Assembly: GCA_001630475.1 (NCBI GenBank)
Contig: KV419459.1
Span: 5,457-51,908, forward strand
DNA: 46,452 nt
Direction: 5' to 3'
Source of the DNA: Sistotremastrum niveocremeum HHB9708
Taxonomy: Eukaryota; Basidiomycota; Agaricomycetes; Sistotremastrales; Sistotremastraceae
The position numbers and the translations under genes were made by a program. This document shows positions 33,731-44,660 of this stretch, one piece after another (within the stretch, counting starts at the first letter, position 1; each line of letters opens with the position of its first letter). Under the pieces are notes generated by a model. It saw nothing but the letters and a program-made list of their open reading frames with translations, was not told the DNA's origin and ran no database searches.

Positions 33731-36231
33731 ATGTCGACCACAGAGCATCTGCGAAGCCATCCAGTACCAGGGGAGAGATCGGCATCGACCCCGGATCCCT
33801 TTGATACCCCATTGTTCAACCGCCTAATCGATATCATTGAGAAGCAATGCGCTGCTACGCAAGAGCAGAAGAGCGCGCTCGAAGAACAGCGGCACACCAT
33901 GAACGCTATGAAGAAAATCATGCAGGATCACGGAGAGCAAATGAAAATTTTGACCAGGGACGTTCTCAAAGGTCCGTACGGTTCAAGTGAAAAGCTCGCT
34001 TGCGTGAAGTTGACGTAAGCTGTTCTATTATAGGTGACCAACCATATGAGCAAAAGCCATTAACGGACGAATCGACATGCACAGCTCTTTACGAAATGGC
34101 CATGGCAAAGACGAAAGAGGAGGTGGATGAGTGGATTAAAAGAATGGACGTGTCCTTGGTATTTGTGAGCGGCGTCGTCTGCAGTTTGATACCCATTAGT
34201 GACCAATTCCTAGATCGCCCTATTCTCGGCGGTACTTACAGCTTTCATTGTGCCAGCCACTCAGAACCTTGTTCCCAGCTCAACGAGTATTCCTAGCGAT
34301 CCCACAGAGTCGCTACCAGCGCCGCCACAAGCATCGCAAGATATCTGTCTCTTGTACTATCTCGCATTGATCCTTGCCGTAAGTGACGCCTCGACATGAT
34401 TGGAGACCAATATTCTAATGATAACACAGATAATGGACGCTGTGCTATCTGTTCTAGGTCGGCAGTGGATGAGCAGATTGACAGTCAAGCCAGAAGGCAA
34501 TACATACATGGAACGACTAATGCGACACCAGGCCCGCGAGGAATTGGCTAAGAGATGGCTCAAGTACCTAGTGGAGGGGCTACACCTGCTTCTCCTGGGC
34601 TCCATTGGGCTATTTATAGCGGGATTGCTCTATCAATTATGGAACTTGGCCATGTCGTTCGAGGGTGGCACTCCAAGACTCTTGACGACGTGGAAATGTG
34701 GCGTTGGCCTGTCGTTGGTGATTGTCCTGGTGATGCTGGCGGCCACCATTCATGCCATACGATATGAGGCTTCGCCGTTTGGAGGGCCCTTTAGCAGGTT
34801 GATTATTCAACTTGGAGATCTCAGTGAGATTTTGGCAAAGGCTCAAACGAACATCACGGAAACGTACTTGAAATGGACATCCTTTGAAGAAATATGGCTA
34901 AGCTTTCTCCTTATCGTCTTCTTCGGCCTCGTGTACATCTTCACCCCTATCTGGATTCCTTTTCTTCTCGTCCGCCTTTGCAGAGTCGAGGTTGACGTTC
35001 AAAATTCGGGCCCGGGTGTAATGATTGGGACGTATATGGAGCTCATAGCGGAAGCTAGTGATCCTATGCTACTCGAGCGTGCGGTTCCATCGTTCTCGTA
35101 CTCAGAATGGGTAGCAGGTGGAAAGGCAGCGATGGAGCAAATGTTGAGTGCGTATAATCGGCTGATGGCAACGGACACGTCACTCCGGGTACGGGAGACA
35201 TTGAACGCCCGGTTCTCCGCTTTTGCGGTCTACTGCCGCGAAAATCCTGCCAAAGCGAGGACTGGTCTTACCAGAGCTTTGATCGAATTCTTCGCGGGCG
35301 AACCTTCCTTTCCTCGGCGCTTCCAAGCTCAACTATTATTTATTTCTTTGGGAAAAGACAATAGCGACCTCCTGCCCCTCGCCTCGCTGGAGTTCCAGGA
35401 ATGCGTCGCTCGAGTCTTGTGTTGTTACAACCACGAAGGGAAACTTGGACGAAGGAGAGAAGTCGTGGTCCCAGCTGAACGATACTGCCGGCAGCTTCTG
35501 GACGATGGCAAAGAAGAGGACCTCAAGCACATCTTCGCATACGTCGATTGACTCTCCCTGGTCAAATCATTCATCAGATCACCAGGTTTTATCGATGACG
35601 AGCTCATTGAGTTCGCAGTCCGGGATCACCGAAAAGAGTTGTTACTCGAAATAAATGGACTTATTGAGGATACGGATAACACCGTGGCACTGCGTCCTCT
35701 TGCATTCTCACAGGTTTTTGTTGCGCTCGTGCAAATTGCTAGCGCCAGCAATGCCCTTGCTGACATCGATTTATCACCATCTATCGATTTCGCCTCCAAA
35801 CAACCTCATCACTATACTTGGAGGAAAGTCAGCGAGACCATCATAACATACCTAGAGGGTCATGGCATCTCGGGACTAGCAGACCTCACAGCTGTCCGCC
35901 GCTTCCTCCAGGCATGCGTTGATCCAGGATTTCGTGACCTCGGCGGGTTCAGGTGCGACACGCGAGGGGATCTTGGTGCTCGAGCCCAAAGTCTCTGAAC
36001 GGTAGGTATGCATCATTACTCTGACCAAACTTGACTGACTTGGCTCTATCAGAACTCGACAATATTGAAACAGTCAAACACAGAGCTCTAGATATTGACG
36101 CAACTGAGTTGTATCCTTATGTGTCACTGTCTACATCATCGTTCAGCCTTCCACCAACCACATCATCAACGATGCGTGCAGCTGAATATACACCTGAATC
36201 CTCCGGGTCTCATGCCGAAGTTTGCAACTGA
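33731..36231 (+). pseudogene. DUF6535 family copy C, interrupted by an in-frame stop
   Basis: Exons 33731-33971, 34034-34164 (131 nt), 34214-34378 and 34430 onward follow the family plan. Visible parts are an amphipathic helix ending MQDHGEQMKILTRDVLK, DQPYEQKPLTDESTC, TM1 IALFSAVLTAFIVPATQ, TM3 LLLLGSIGLFIAGLLYQLW, and a fourth helix. An additional hydrophobic pair (FLLIVFFGLVYIFTPIWIPF) is shared with copy D but not A, B or F. The block ASDPMLLERAVPSFSYSEW follows. At 35549-35551 a TGA interrupts the frame (FAYVD-stop-LSLVKSF). The same frame then stays open to 35998 and still aligns with copy D (DRCSCIKSL, then IVRDHRTDIL), so the stop looks like a nonsense change. The C-terminal junction near 36000 also fails to keep frame. 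A truncated protein of about 540 aa is possible. Confidence 0.75.
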
Positions 36232-36806
36232 ACAGTTCCGTAATAAAATGCACTTTAATCTGTCACGCACTATTAAAGTATCTGCCATCGGATCCGCAAC
36301 TACATCGTGGCACAATGAAGTAGAGTTGCTTGCAAAAGTGTGCTTCCTCAGATTCACAATTTGAGAAGCGAATGTCTGGACGATTACGTATTTGCAATCA
36401 TGCTTGTGGTCATGCTTATTCCTGGAAGTCGCTTCATGGATGATGCAAGGAAGACGCGAGTCGTAGAGCTTTGTGGAGGTTGCATAACGCAACACAACAT
36501 AAAATGGTATGTCGAAGTTTACGGGCCACTCATATCGATGATCCTATGATCCTGGGCCACGATTGAAGGAGATTGTCCGACATCAGTTTGTGCAAGTCTG
36601 CAAGATCATCGGTGAAAGAAATGAACGACGGAATCATAGCGGATTGAATTGACATCCATAATGGATCTTCTGGGTTATTATTTCGGTCGGGTGGGCTGAT
36701 CCCCTGATTTGCGGTCTGATAGTCCCATTTATTGACTGGCTCCCAGAACAAATGACGGTATTCTGTGCGAGCATATGAAGCAGGCTGTCAAACATAAGCG
36801 GCGGAC

Positions 36807-37450
36807 TCACGATGCAAAAGATATTCGGCTGCATTGCGGGTCGCGGTACAAGTGTAGTACCAGTCCCGGGGGTGTAGGTGATGTGGACGTGGATATGGAC
36901 TGCGTAACGAGAACCGCGAAGCCCGTGATCACTGCAGAGAAGAGTGCAACCTATTTGACATGAACATAAGCCACGCGTTTCTGTGCCACAAGGTATCACT
37001 CACGAAAATGAAAGTGACGTCAATCCTGCCATTCCATCTTTCCACCTTCTCCTTTGTCCTCATTAGCGCCATTTCATATAGCCCACTACTCGTCGAGTCA
37101 TCATTGAGTGGCTTCTCAGGATAGGGCTGGTCATCTGTCACGTACCATATTATTCGATGACCTGAAATGGAATAGGCGAACAACGAACCTTTTTCGGCTT
37201 CTCTCGTCAATATCTCGAATTTCTTGGTATGCGTGTCCAGTGCACTTTTCACTCCTTCCACCGCGCTCTTCTGACTCTTCATAGTACTATTGAGCTCTTT
37301 GACAGCGTCCAGCAGGCAACCGAATTGGCTGCTCAACGTTTCGGCCATATGAGTGTTCGCGTCGACGTCTCCCAACGGCTTTCGAGGGGGCGGCATTCCG
37401 AATCGTGAAGGAGCATGTGGCATTTGAAAAAAAAGCAACGGACAAGACAC
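36807..37450 (-). pseudogene. DUF6535 family copy E, 5' fragment only
   Basis: Exons 37450-37189, 37134-37004 (131 nt) and 36950-36807 give 178 aa. The family start is all there: ELNSTMKSQKSAVEGVKSAL, HTKKFEILTREAEKG, DQPYPEKPLNDDST, KTKEKVERWNGRIDVTFIF, and TM1 VALFSAVITGFAVLVTQS. The frame then runs into unrelated Thr/Pro sequence and stops at 36809. TM2-TM4 and the whole soluble region are absent downstream. The start could be the Met at 37421. It is most likely a truncated relic, but it could still make a small single-pass protein with the family's N-terminal domain. It is convergent with copy C and next to copy F, to which its exon 2 is most similar. Confidence 0.7.
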
Positions 37451-38105
37451 TTCAGATCAGAGAGATGAAGATTTAGCTGCCTGTCGACGCCGTTGGCAGT
37501 GCCGGCTGCTACCAAAGCCTGAGGGCTCCCTGACTACAAATGGTCCCGCATATTTTACATCACTACAGAGAGACGGGTTAGGATTAAAAGGAGAAGAAGA
37601 ACGATCAGTATGAAGCTCACTCTTGTCTTCATACTGCGCAGTCTTTTGGAAGTGCAAGGAGGTCGAGGGCGCAGGCGCGCAGGCGCGTCGTCTACACGAC
37701 GTGCTTGATTCCTCCAGGGACAGAACAAGTTGAGAAGCACAGTGCGCCTACGATGGGAGGTGCCACAGCCTCCCATGAGAGCTCAAGAAGGATGTAACCA
37801 TTGAGATGAGACAAGAGGTGAGATGGCGGTCGACCGAGAGCGGAGGGTGAGGGTGACGTAAGCAAGAATTTTTCTTCAATTTGTTTTTACACCCCGTCGC
37901 TTCCTATCACCAGAAATTCTATGCTAAATCATCAACCTTGACCCCCACACTCTATGCATGAGTGGAGTCACCACCGCAACGGAGCAAGAGCTCTTACTCA
38001 ATGACGACCTGAAATTAGCAACCAGTGCGGCACTCGCCTTGCGTTATGTTACAAAATTGCCAAGTACAGAAGACGTAGTACGTCAATATAATACTTGATC
38101 AAGTG
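37451..38105. other. Spacer between copies E and F
   Basis: It contains a short GC-rich direct repeat (gcaggcgc units around 37670-37690). No gene was recognised, and the frames on both strands are short. Confidence 0.5.
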
Positions 38106-41022
38106 TTAGATTGCGACATCCGTCATGTCGACAACGTGATGGTCCGTGGACAAAAATGCAGAGGATGTGGAAGGAAGTGAAGGATGATTGACCTGAACGG
38201 AAGGAATCGTGGGATGGTTAGGATCCTCGAGAGTGTGATTGGGAAGTGATGGGATAGGTTCGTCGAGACTGTCAGAGTGTGATAGAAGAGGAAAATTCAG
38301 GCTTGGATTCTGAGTATTTGGTGAGATGATGTCGTCTGATGATGGGATAGTAGGGGAAGGAGGGAGACGGATGTTGGAAGCGAAGAAGGCCTCGTACTCT
38401 GAGAACAAAATTAGACCAATTAGAGACACGAGGAAGAAAAACTGACGATTCAGGAGCGTTGAAGCAGTGTTGCGCGTTTCTTGAGGGGCACGCCTGATTT
38501 CTGAGGACCACGAGGGGGGAGACATTTCTAAGTGAACGCATTGCAGAAGGAAGTGATGGATGCCAGCAGAGACTGAGATTGTCGAGATGTCGCGCTGCGC
38601 GAGATAGGCAATGGCGGTTTGACTGGCTTCGCGCCAATTCCACCATGAAGGATGTCGGCCGATGTGAGCAACGATAGGGAAAAGGTCGAGATCTGGAGGG
38701 AATTGAGGGAGAGAGCCCGCAGCGACCACAAAGACAGCAGATGCACCTCCCGGATGGAGGTCCGACCAATATTGAGTAGTTGAGAGGAATTGGGCGAGGA
38801 GACAGAGAGCCTCGGTCCTGCGATCGCCAATGATCAACGTGAGAACACAATCGTACCAGGCATCGTAGAATTTGGCGTGAACGAAGGATCTCAAAGCGGA
38901 ACAGAGATCGACATGGGAAACAATGCGCGCAAGATCATCAGATTTCTTGGCGCGAAGAAGATCTTTGCAATGTTCGACAGAGTAAAAAAAGACGAGGTCG
39001 TGATCTCCCAAATTCATGCTGTGGTCGTTAATGCAGAGACACTTGGCGATGAATTTGTCGAATGGAAGAGAAATGAGGTCCAAAATGTCAGAGCAGTTTT
39101 CCCACGTTGGGGTGAAATGCTCAGAGATGTTGTCTGTCCGCTGGCTGATGAGGAATTTCGTCAATTCAATTGCTCGGTGTTCTTCCTCTTCCTCTTTTTC
39201 TCTTTCCTTCGATCGTGCCATATAGAGTCCGTATTGTCTCGCCCATCCGTCTTCTTGTGCTCTGGTTTTCCTGTTCTCCTCCATCTGACTCCGTCTCTCA
39301 GTAATCCACGCCCTGAACCGAGAAATCTGCATGTTCACAGTCTCTCTGACGCGGAAGGAAGTATCCGTCGCTGTCAATCGACTAAGGACCTTGCTCAGCT
39401 GATTGATCGATCGATCTCCGTGTTGCACCCATTCTCTGTAGCAGAAAGAGGCGGCTGCTCGTTTGAGGAGAATTGGATCGCTCGCATCAGCGATCAGTTC
39501 AAGGTAGGCATTGATCAGCTCATCTCTCGAGTCCCGGTCGACTTTTATCTGGCGGCTCTTCATCCATTGGGATCCTTTCCTCAGGGCTTTCGTGATTCGT
39601 TTCCACCGGGATTTGTCGCGTGATCTGTGGACCAGTATGCTCTCCTTCCTTTTCTTGATACCAACGGACTTTCTGATCGTTTCCCAACAACCTGTCAGTC
39701 GCTCCATCAACGCCACTCCCCCAATCCTCCTCCATCCTCTTGAGACCAACTCTCGAATCTTCGCGCATCCACTTTTCATGCCCTTCGGCCAACCGATATC
39801 AATATCCCCAGTAATCACTCGACTAGCGCGTCCTTCGAACACCGAACCCTCGTATCGCACAGCATGTAAAACCGTGGCAGCGATTACCAGCAGGACTGCT
39901 GACGCAAGAACGATCCCGGATGCCCAGGTCGCCACCAAAATAGGTGCATTTTGCTCGAAGGAAATGGAGAGATTGCGCAGCTGGTACAGAAGACCGGCAA
40001 TGAACAGTCCGATGGATATCAGCAGAGAGCGATAGATGATCTCCATTACGGCCACGATCCATCCTTCTGATCGCTTCACCCGTGTGACGTGCCATAGCGT
40101 CTTAGCTTTCCAGGTCGGTAACCTCGGCATGATAGTCAGCTTGCGGACCCATTCTCGGGCTAGAACGCAGAGGACGGCTACTGATATCTGATGAGCCCTT
40201 AGCATATTTAATGATGCAAGATAAATTTGACATACCGATGAGATTAGCGACAGATAATAGAGAGCGCAGACCCATTCGTCCGACGATGCGGGTAGGGGCG
40301 GCGGGGAGGTGGTGGCATTCGAGCTCGAGTTGTTGGTAGTAGTGGGAGAAGGGGCTATGACTTGAGTTTGCATCACAGCGAATCCAGAAACGACGGCCGA
40401 GAACAGGGCAACCTGGCAAGACTGAGCGCTCCAATTTGACAAGATACAGAAGAAATCACTCACAAAGATGAGGGTATTGTCTATCCTTCCGTTCCATCTG
40501 TCCGCTTTCTCCTTCGTTTTCCCTACTGCCATTTCGTAGAGAGCCCTAGTCGTGGATTCATCATTGAGAGGCTTTTCATCGTACGGCTTGTCGTCTGCGA
40601 CATTGTCTCAGTTATCGAACTTGGATTTGTTCATAGTCATCGTTCATCGCACCTTTCTCTGCATCTCTCGCTAAGATACTCAGCTTCGTTGGATGAATGT
40701 CCGTGGTCTTTTGCTGCCGTTCCGTAATCTCCTTCTGGCTTTCGATCGTATGCTTCATGTCTGTCATCGTGCTGCTTTGTGCCATCATCGTAGTGTTTAG
40801 AGTGTTGACCGCCATAATGAGGGTTTCGAATTGTTTTCCCAGGAAGTCCCACGGGGGCACGTCTTGGATGACGGTCGGCTGGGGAGGAGGAGGAGAGGAG
40901 GGAGACTGTGTCAGATTCTGAGAATCAGGTTGCAAATGGTCTCTGAAGGTCGATTGAGAGAAGGGTGGGTCGACATGGCCAGGGGATCGCGCTGGCCCAG
41001 TACCGTCATGGTCGTCGGACAT
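38106..41022 (-). CDS. DUF6535 domain multi-pass membrane protein, copy F
   Basis: Five exons (41022-40653, 40594-40464, 40412-40236, 40187-38447, 38398-38106) join in frame into 903 aa, the longest copy. The N-terminus is Pro-rich, then a Gln/Met-rich amphipathic helix (LNTTMMAQSSTMTDMKHTIE). Exon 2 is 131 nt (DDKPYDEKPLNDEST, KTKEKADRWNGRIDNTLIF). TM1 is VALFSAVVSGFAVMQTQV, and TM3 lies around SLLISIGLFIAGLLYQL. TM4 is around SGIVLASAVLLVIAATVLHA. The soluble region has DASDPILLKRAAASFCYREW, a Glu-rich coiled coil and ILDLISLPFDKFIAKCLCI. The tail is Ser/Pro-rich and ends DHHVVDMTDVAI, echoing copy A's DMTDTER. It appears intact, with unknown function. Exon 2's intron reads through in frame, so automatic annotation may miss it. 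Confidence 0.85.
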
Positions 41023-42600
41023 AGCGCCACGATGGTGGCTTGCGTATCAAGGAGGATAGGAAGAAGATGGGGAGAGGAGAGCTGAAGAGTCCCGTGTATA
41101 CGTATACGTACAACGGGCCTGAGGATGCGCGATGCGAATGCTATGCCATCCGCTTAGGGCATATGTCGTGGTAGTGGTACCATCGACTTGCGTATTTTTG
41201 GTCAAGGATCTGGATGGAATGACGAGCGGGTGCTGGGCTTAGTTGTCATATCGATTCGTACGAGTGGGATGTTATTCGATTTGGTATCTTCACTGGATAA
41301 TGTCTGTCAAATTTTTCGAAAGCAGCAGAGGCGATTGCTGACGTAAGCGTTACCCTCCGAGTCGTCTCATTTTCCAGCGAATTCTGCTTCAAGATCTGGT
41401 GATCGCGACGTGTTTTATGGTGACCATTCTCTGCTATCAGACGGCCGATACAATCATAAAGTTCATCCATCCATCTACCAGTCATCCGATTCAATACTAG
41501 ACTCGTTCGCGAACTTGGATATCGCGTTCAAGGTCCAAAGATCTCAATGCACCTCTTTTACTACTCGGACGAAGGCCCCTTTGTGATATCGAAGCCCAAT
41601 CGATCTTGACGGGTGACACCCATTTGGATTGCGGATATGAGCTGCTCGTGGATTGACGAGAACGGTAAAGCAAGAGATGAGGAGAGTCGTTTCTTCCTCT
41701 CAGTACGTGTCATCCTTCTACATGTTGACCCGATCTGAGACACTGACGGACTATCGATATCAGCCAGCTTTCCAGTATCTTTCTCTCATCCTGCGTTCAG
41801 CGCTCCTCTTTCCTCTGATATCTCGCTCATGTCCTCTCCACTCAATCCAACTCATCGAATAGTCACTCTAGAGACTCAATCGCTTAAGATCGCTTCGTTT
41901 CTGGACTTGTATCATCACCCGATATTCATTGGGTCCTCGAGGCCGCCAAAGAACGGACCTCTTTGAGGCAAATGCAAGATTCGCACTGCCACGACGCTTG
42001 TTGTGACTCCATCATACCATTCCCCGTCTTCCTTCCTTCGACTTGCAAGATCATTTGCGATCTCCGTGTGCGGCTTTCTTCCTGCCTTTCTCCTTCGCTT
42101 CTTCTGCAAGATTTCCGCGAATCGGATCTGTATTCTATCCTATTCGGTTTCTCAAATAAGCCCATACTCCGAATTCAGGATCGGAGTCGAACATCGGACA
42201 CTCCCTCCACACACCTCGAAGGAATACGAAGAGACGGCCGAGCACGGATCCGACACCGCGACATAAATTTTCTTCCAACTTTAATCTCTGGCGCCAATCT
42301 CGTCCGTCGCATTCGTCCTGATGATGAGGACTGATCAAACCGAAAGCTCGTTCCCGACTTTGAACCTAGCTCGATGAAGAGTCGACTAACAGACTTGGGG
42401 GTCTGTCGACGATAAAGGAAGGGTTTTAGGATTTATAGGGCTTTGTGGTACGTAGATCGAGGTAGAATATGTTGTATTTACTCGATTGAAGTACTTAGTA
42501 TTATATAACACTGTTCCTACTGCTCGAGACGATATGAACGAATGTGAAGAGTATTTTTGAGGGATTTATGTTGATTTTCGATTCAGAGGGGTGTTGGGGG
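41023..42600. other. Spacer between copy F and the LTR retrotransposon
   Basis: I found no gene I can support. The overlapping frames around 41963-42334 lack motifs and look accidental. The 3' boundary of the LTR probably lies in or just right of this stretch, but I could not fix it. Confidence 0.4.
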
Positions 42601-43130
42601 ACTTCAGAGTGCCGAGATTTGATGCTACTAACTCTCAGTCGTGCCTACGAGTCGCGTCTTACGATTCTCGAGATCACACCGGATGTTTCTTGCTCAGTCT
42701 AGGTCTCTGTTTGTCTACTAGAGGGAATATGGTACATTGGAGCGTATTCGCAGGAGTTTTATACTAATAAATATGGGTCTGACGAATCAAATGAATAAGG
42801 CGATGAATAAGAATGATCCGCAGGCGATCGGAAAGACGATGCGATGAGAAATCGAGAGGTAAGTCGAGCAGGTTATAGCATATGAGAGACTGACGAAATA
42901 AGGTAATTATTAATAAAAAGGGCCGTGCCGTCTCGGTTTTGGTAAGCGCAGATGATGCGTATGACGATGTTGTCGTTTTAGAGGGGAGAGCGGCAGGCGG
43001 GAGAATGAGTAAGGTGTTTTCGGTGAATGTGGACTTTACGACAGAATGGCGGAGTTTGAATTATTAAGACTAAAAAGGAAAGTCAAACGAAAAAGGAAAA
43101 GAAATTTATTATCGGCTACCGAGAGACTCT
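42601..43130 (-). repeat. Probable 3' LTR of the Gypsy-type element (outer end unresolved)
   Basis: On the - strand, a purine-rich run (CCACCGGGAGA) is followed by TGTAGAGTCTC at about 43130, the usual polypurine tract/LTR join. A TATAAAACTCC promoter motif lies inside near 42752-42762. The 5' LTR is outside the window, so the outer end and target duplication cannot be determined and the left coordinate is a guess. Confidence 0.5.
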
Positions 43131-43134
43131 ACAT

Positions 43135-43148
43135 CTCCCGGTGGCTTA
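43135..43148 (-). repeat. Second copy of the polypurine-like motif, next to the LTR
   Basis: TAAGCCACCGGGAG lies 15 nt after the stop of the extra ORF and directly before the putative LTR start. It is likely the functional polypurine tract that primes plus-strand synthesis. Confidence 0.7.
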
Positions 43149-43163
43149 GATAATCGCCCTCGA

Positions 43164-44367
43164 TTATGACGAGGTTCGGTGACGTTTTCGGCTGTCGGAA
43201 TAAGTGACGATGTATTCTTCGGCGTCGACGGGTATAGGGTTAGGCGCTGTCGGCTGATCGTTCAGGTGTAGTCGGTTCGCGGCTGAAGATAGGGATGGGG
43301 TAATAGGGTGTCGGAGTCGCGGATCCGTGGTAGTGGGAGTTTGTTGACTGTTCGATCGGTTGATTCCCTGAGTGCGTGCCTGTAGCGCTTGGCGTAAGGT
43401 TTCTTCTCTGGTCGATGCTCCGAATATAGATTGGTCGAAGAAATCCATATTGAGTCGGGAGAGCAGTGGTTTCTTCGCGTTGGTTATGTTGGTATTGTCG
43501 TCCGTCATGTCCTGTGCGATGTTTATGAGAGGAATGCTTTCTGGAAGACGTCGTCAGAGGTTGGATTGCGGAAAAACTTCGGAGATCGGACTTACCGTCC
43601 GAAGATTCCGAAGGCTGGCTGTCCGACTCTGAGTCTGTCCAAGGTCCACGATCGGGTGCAGGAGGATCTGCCGGAGCCCAGATTCCGTGACCCCATTTGG
43701 AAGTCATGTGCTCGGCGTAGTTGTTGATCTCATCCCGGACCGCTACGAGTAAGTCTCGTCGATCGAGGTTTTTGTGTCGGGTAATGCACCGAATGTAGAG
43801 TTCGGTGGCGAATTTTTGGAGGGCTATGCCCTGCCTAGCGGAGTAGTCGGGTTCCGAGGGTAAGGCGATTGTGACGTGTGGCGGGCCGTGTACGGGTGAC
43901 ATGGTATTGATGGCGACTGGTGGGTAAGTGCTTCGGGCGGCGTCGATGAGTTCGCGTGTGAAGCGGAGGTGGGGGTGGAACATGCTGAGGGTTTCTCTCT
44001 TCCAGTTTTTCTTGAATGTTTCCTTATACCAACCCAACGCTTCAAGGAATTGATAGGTTAGGAAGGTCGGTGGTAGGTTACAGTAGATGTGGCAATAACT
44101 AGCGTTAGCATGAAATTCGGCTTGAAAGTGCACGAACGTCCTTAGATCATGTATGCCGTATTGCCTCCATCGGGTACTGAGGTCCTGAATCCATGGTACC
44201 GCGTGTTCGGTAGTGAGCGGCCGGGCCAGGTTTCCCATGAGCTCGGTCCAATAAAACGCTTCGGGTGGTTGGACGGGCGCTTCGGACGGATTAAGAGTTT
44301 GTTTAATGTCAGCCTCAGCTTGCGCTTTAGCTTGTGAGTTGGTGAGACGAGTGGTAGCGTGAGGCAT
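43164..44367 (-). CDS. Extra ORF downstream of pol in the Gypsy-type element, spliced
   Basis: Two exons (44367-43596 and 43540-43164) with a normal GT-AG intron join in frame into 382 aa. The N-terminal 250 residues look folded (FYWTELMGNLARPLTTEHAV, WIQDLSTRWRQYGIHDLRTF, LTYQFLEALGWYKETFKKNW, QGIALQKFATELYIRCITRH). The rest is Ser/Thr/Asn-rich. There is no zinc knuckle, protease or membrane helix, so it is neither a standard gag nor an envelope-like protein. It lies on the pol strand, between pol and the 3' LTR. The start could be the ATG at 44538, but 44367 has better context. The function is unknown. An intron inside a retroelement ORF is unusual, because it should be lost on reverse transcription of the spliced RNA. 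Confidence 0.6.
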
Positions 44368-44646
44368 GATATAGGGCGATGAGTGGAGGAAATTGTGTGC
44401 GATGTTGAATTGGAATGGAGGAATAATCGTTCTTATATGGGCTTTCAGGTACACCTTATATTTCGGAGATAGGGTCCTGCTTTTCGGCGGTATTAGAAGT
44501 ATGATTCGGTAATTTAGACTGTGCTTTGTTTGTTCCATGTTAGTGTTTTGATTGCCGGTCGCTTGTTTTTAGTGATTTCGAGTTATGGATGATTTTTGGT
44601 GGAGTGGTGATAAATATTGGATAAAATGGGGCATAAACTTGGTCTC

Positions 44647-44660
44647 CTCCCGGTGGCTTA
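44647..44660 (-). repeat. First copy of the duplicated polypurine-like motif
   Basis: TAAGCCACCGGGAG reads on the - strand. It starts with the pol stop codon and is identical over 14 bases to the motif at 43135-43148 next to the LTR. Confidence 0.8.

Noticed and set aside
37660-37695. GC-rich repeated units as a possible CRISPR-like array
   Set aside because: Only two or three 8-base units without spacers. This is a eukaryotic sequence, so CRISPR is not expected.
43824-44045. 73-codon frame on the - strand in the retroelement
   Set aside because: It is an alternate frame of the 382-aa ORF, which has the splice-consistent reading.
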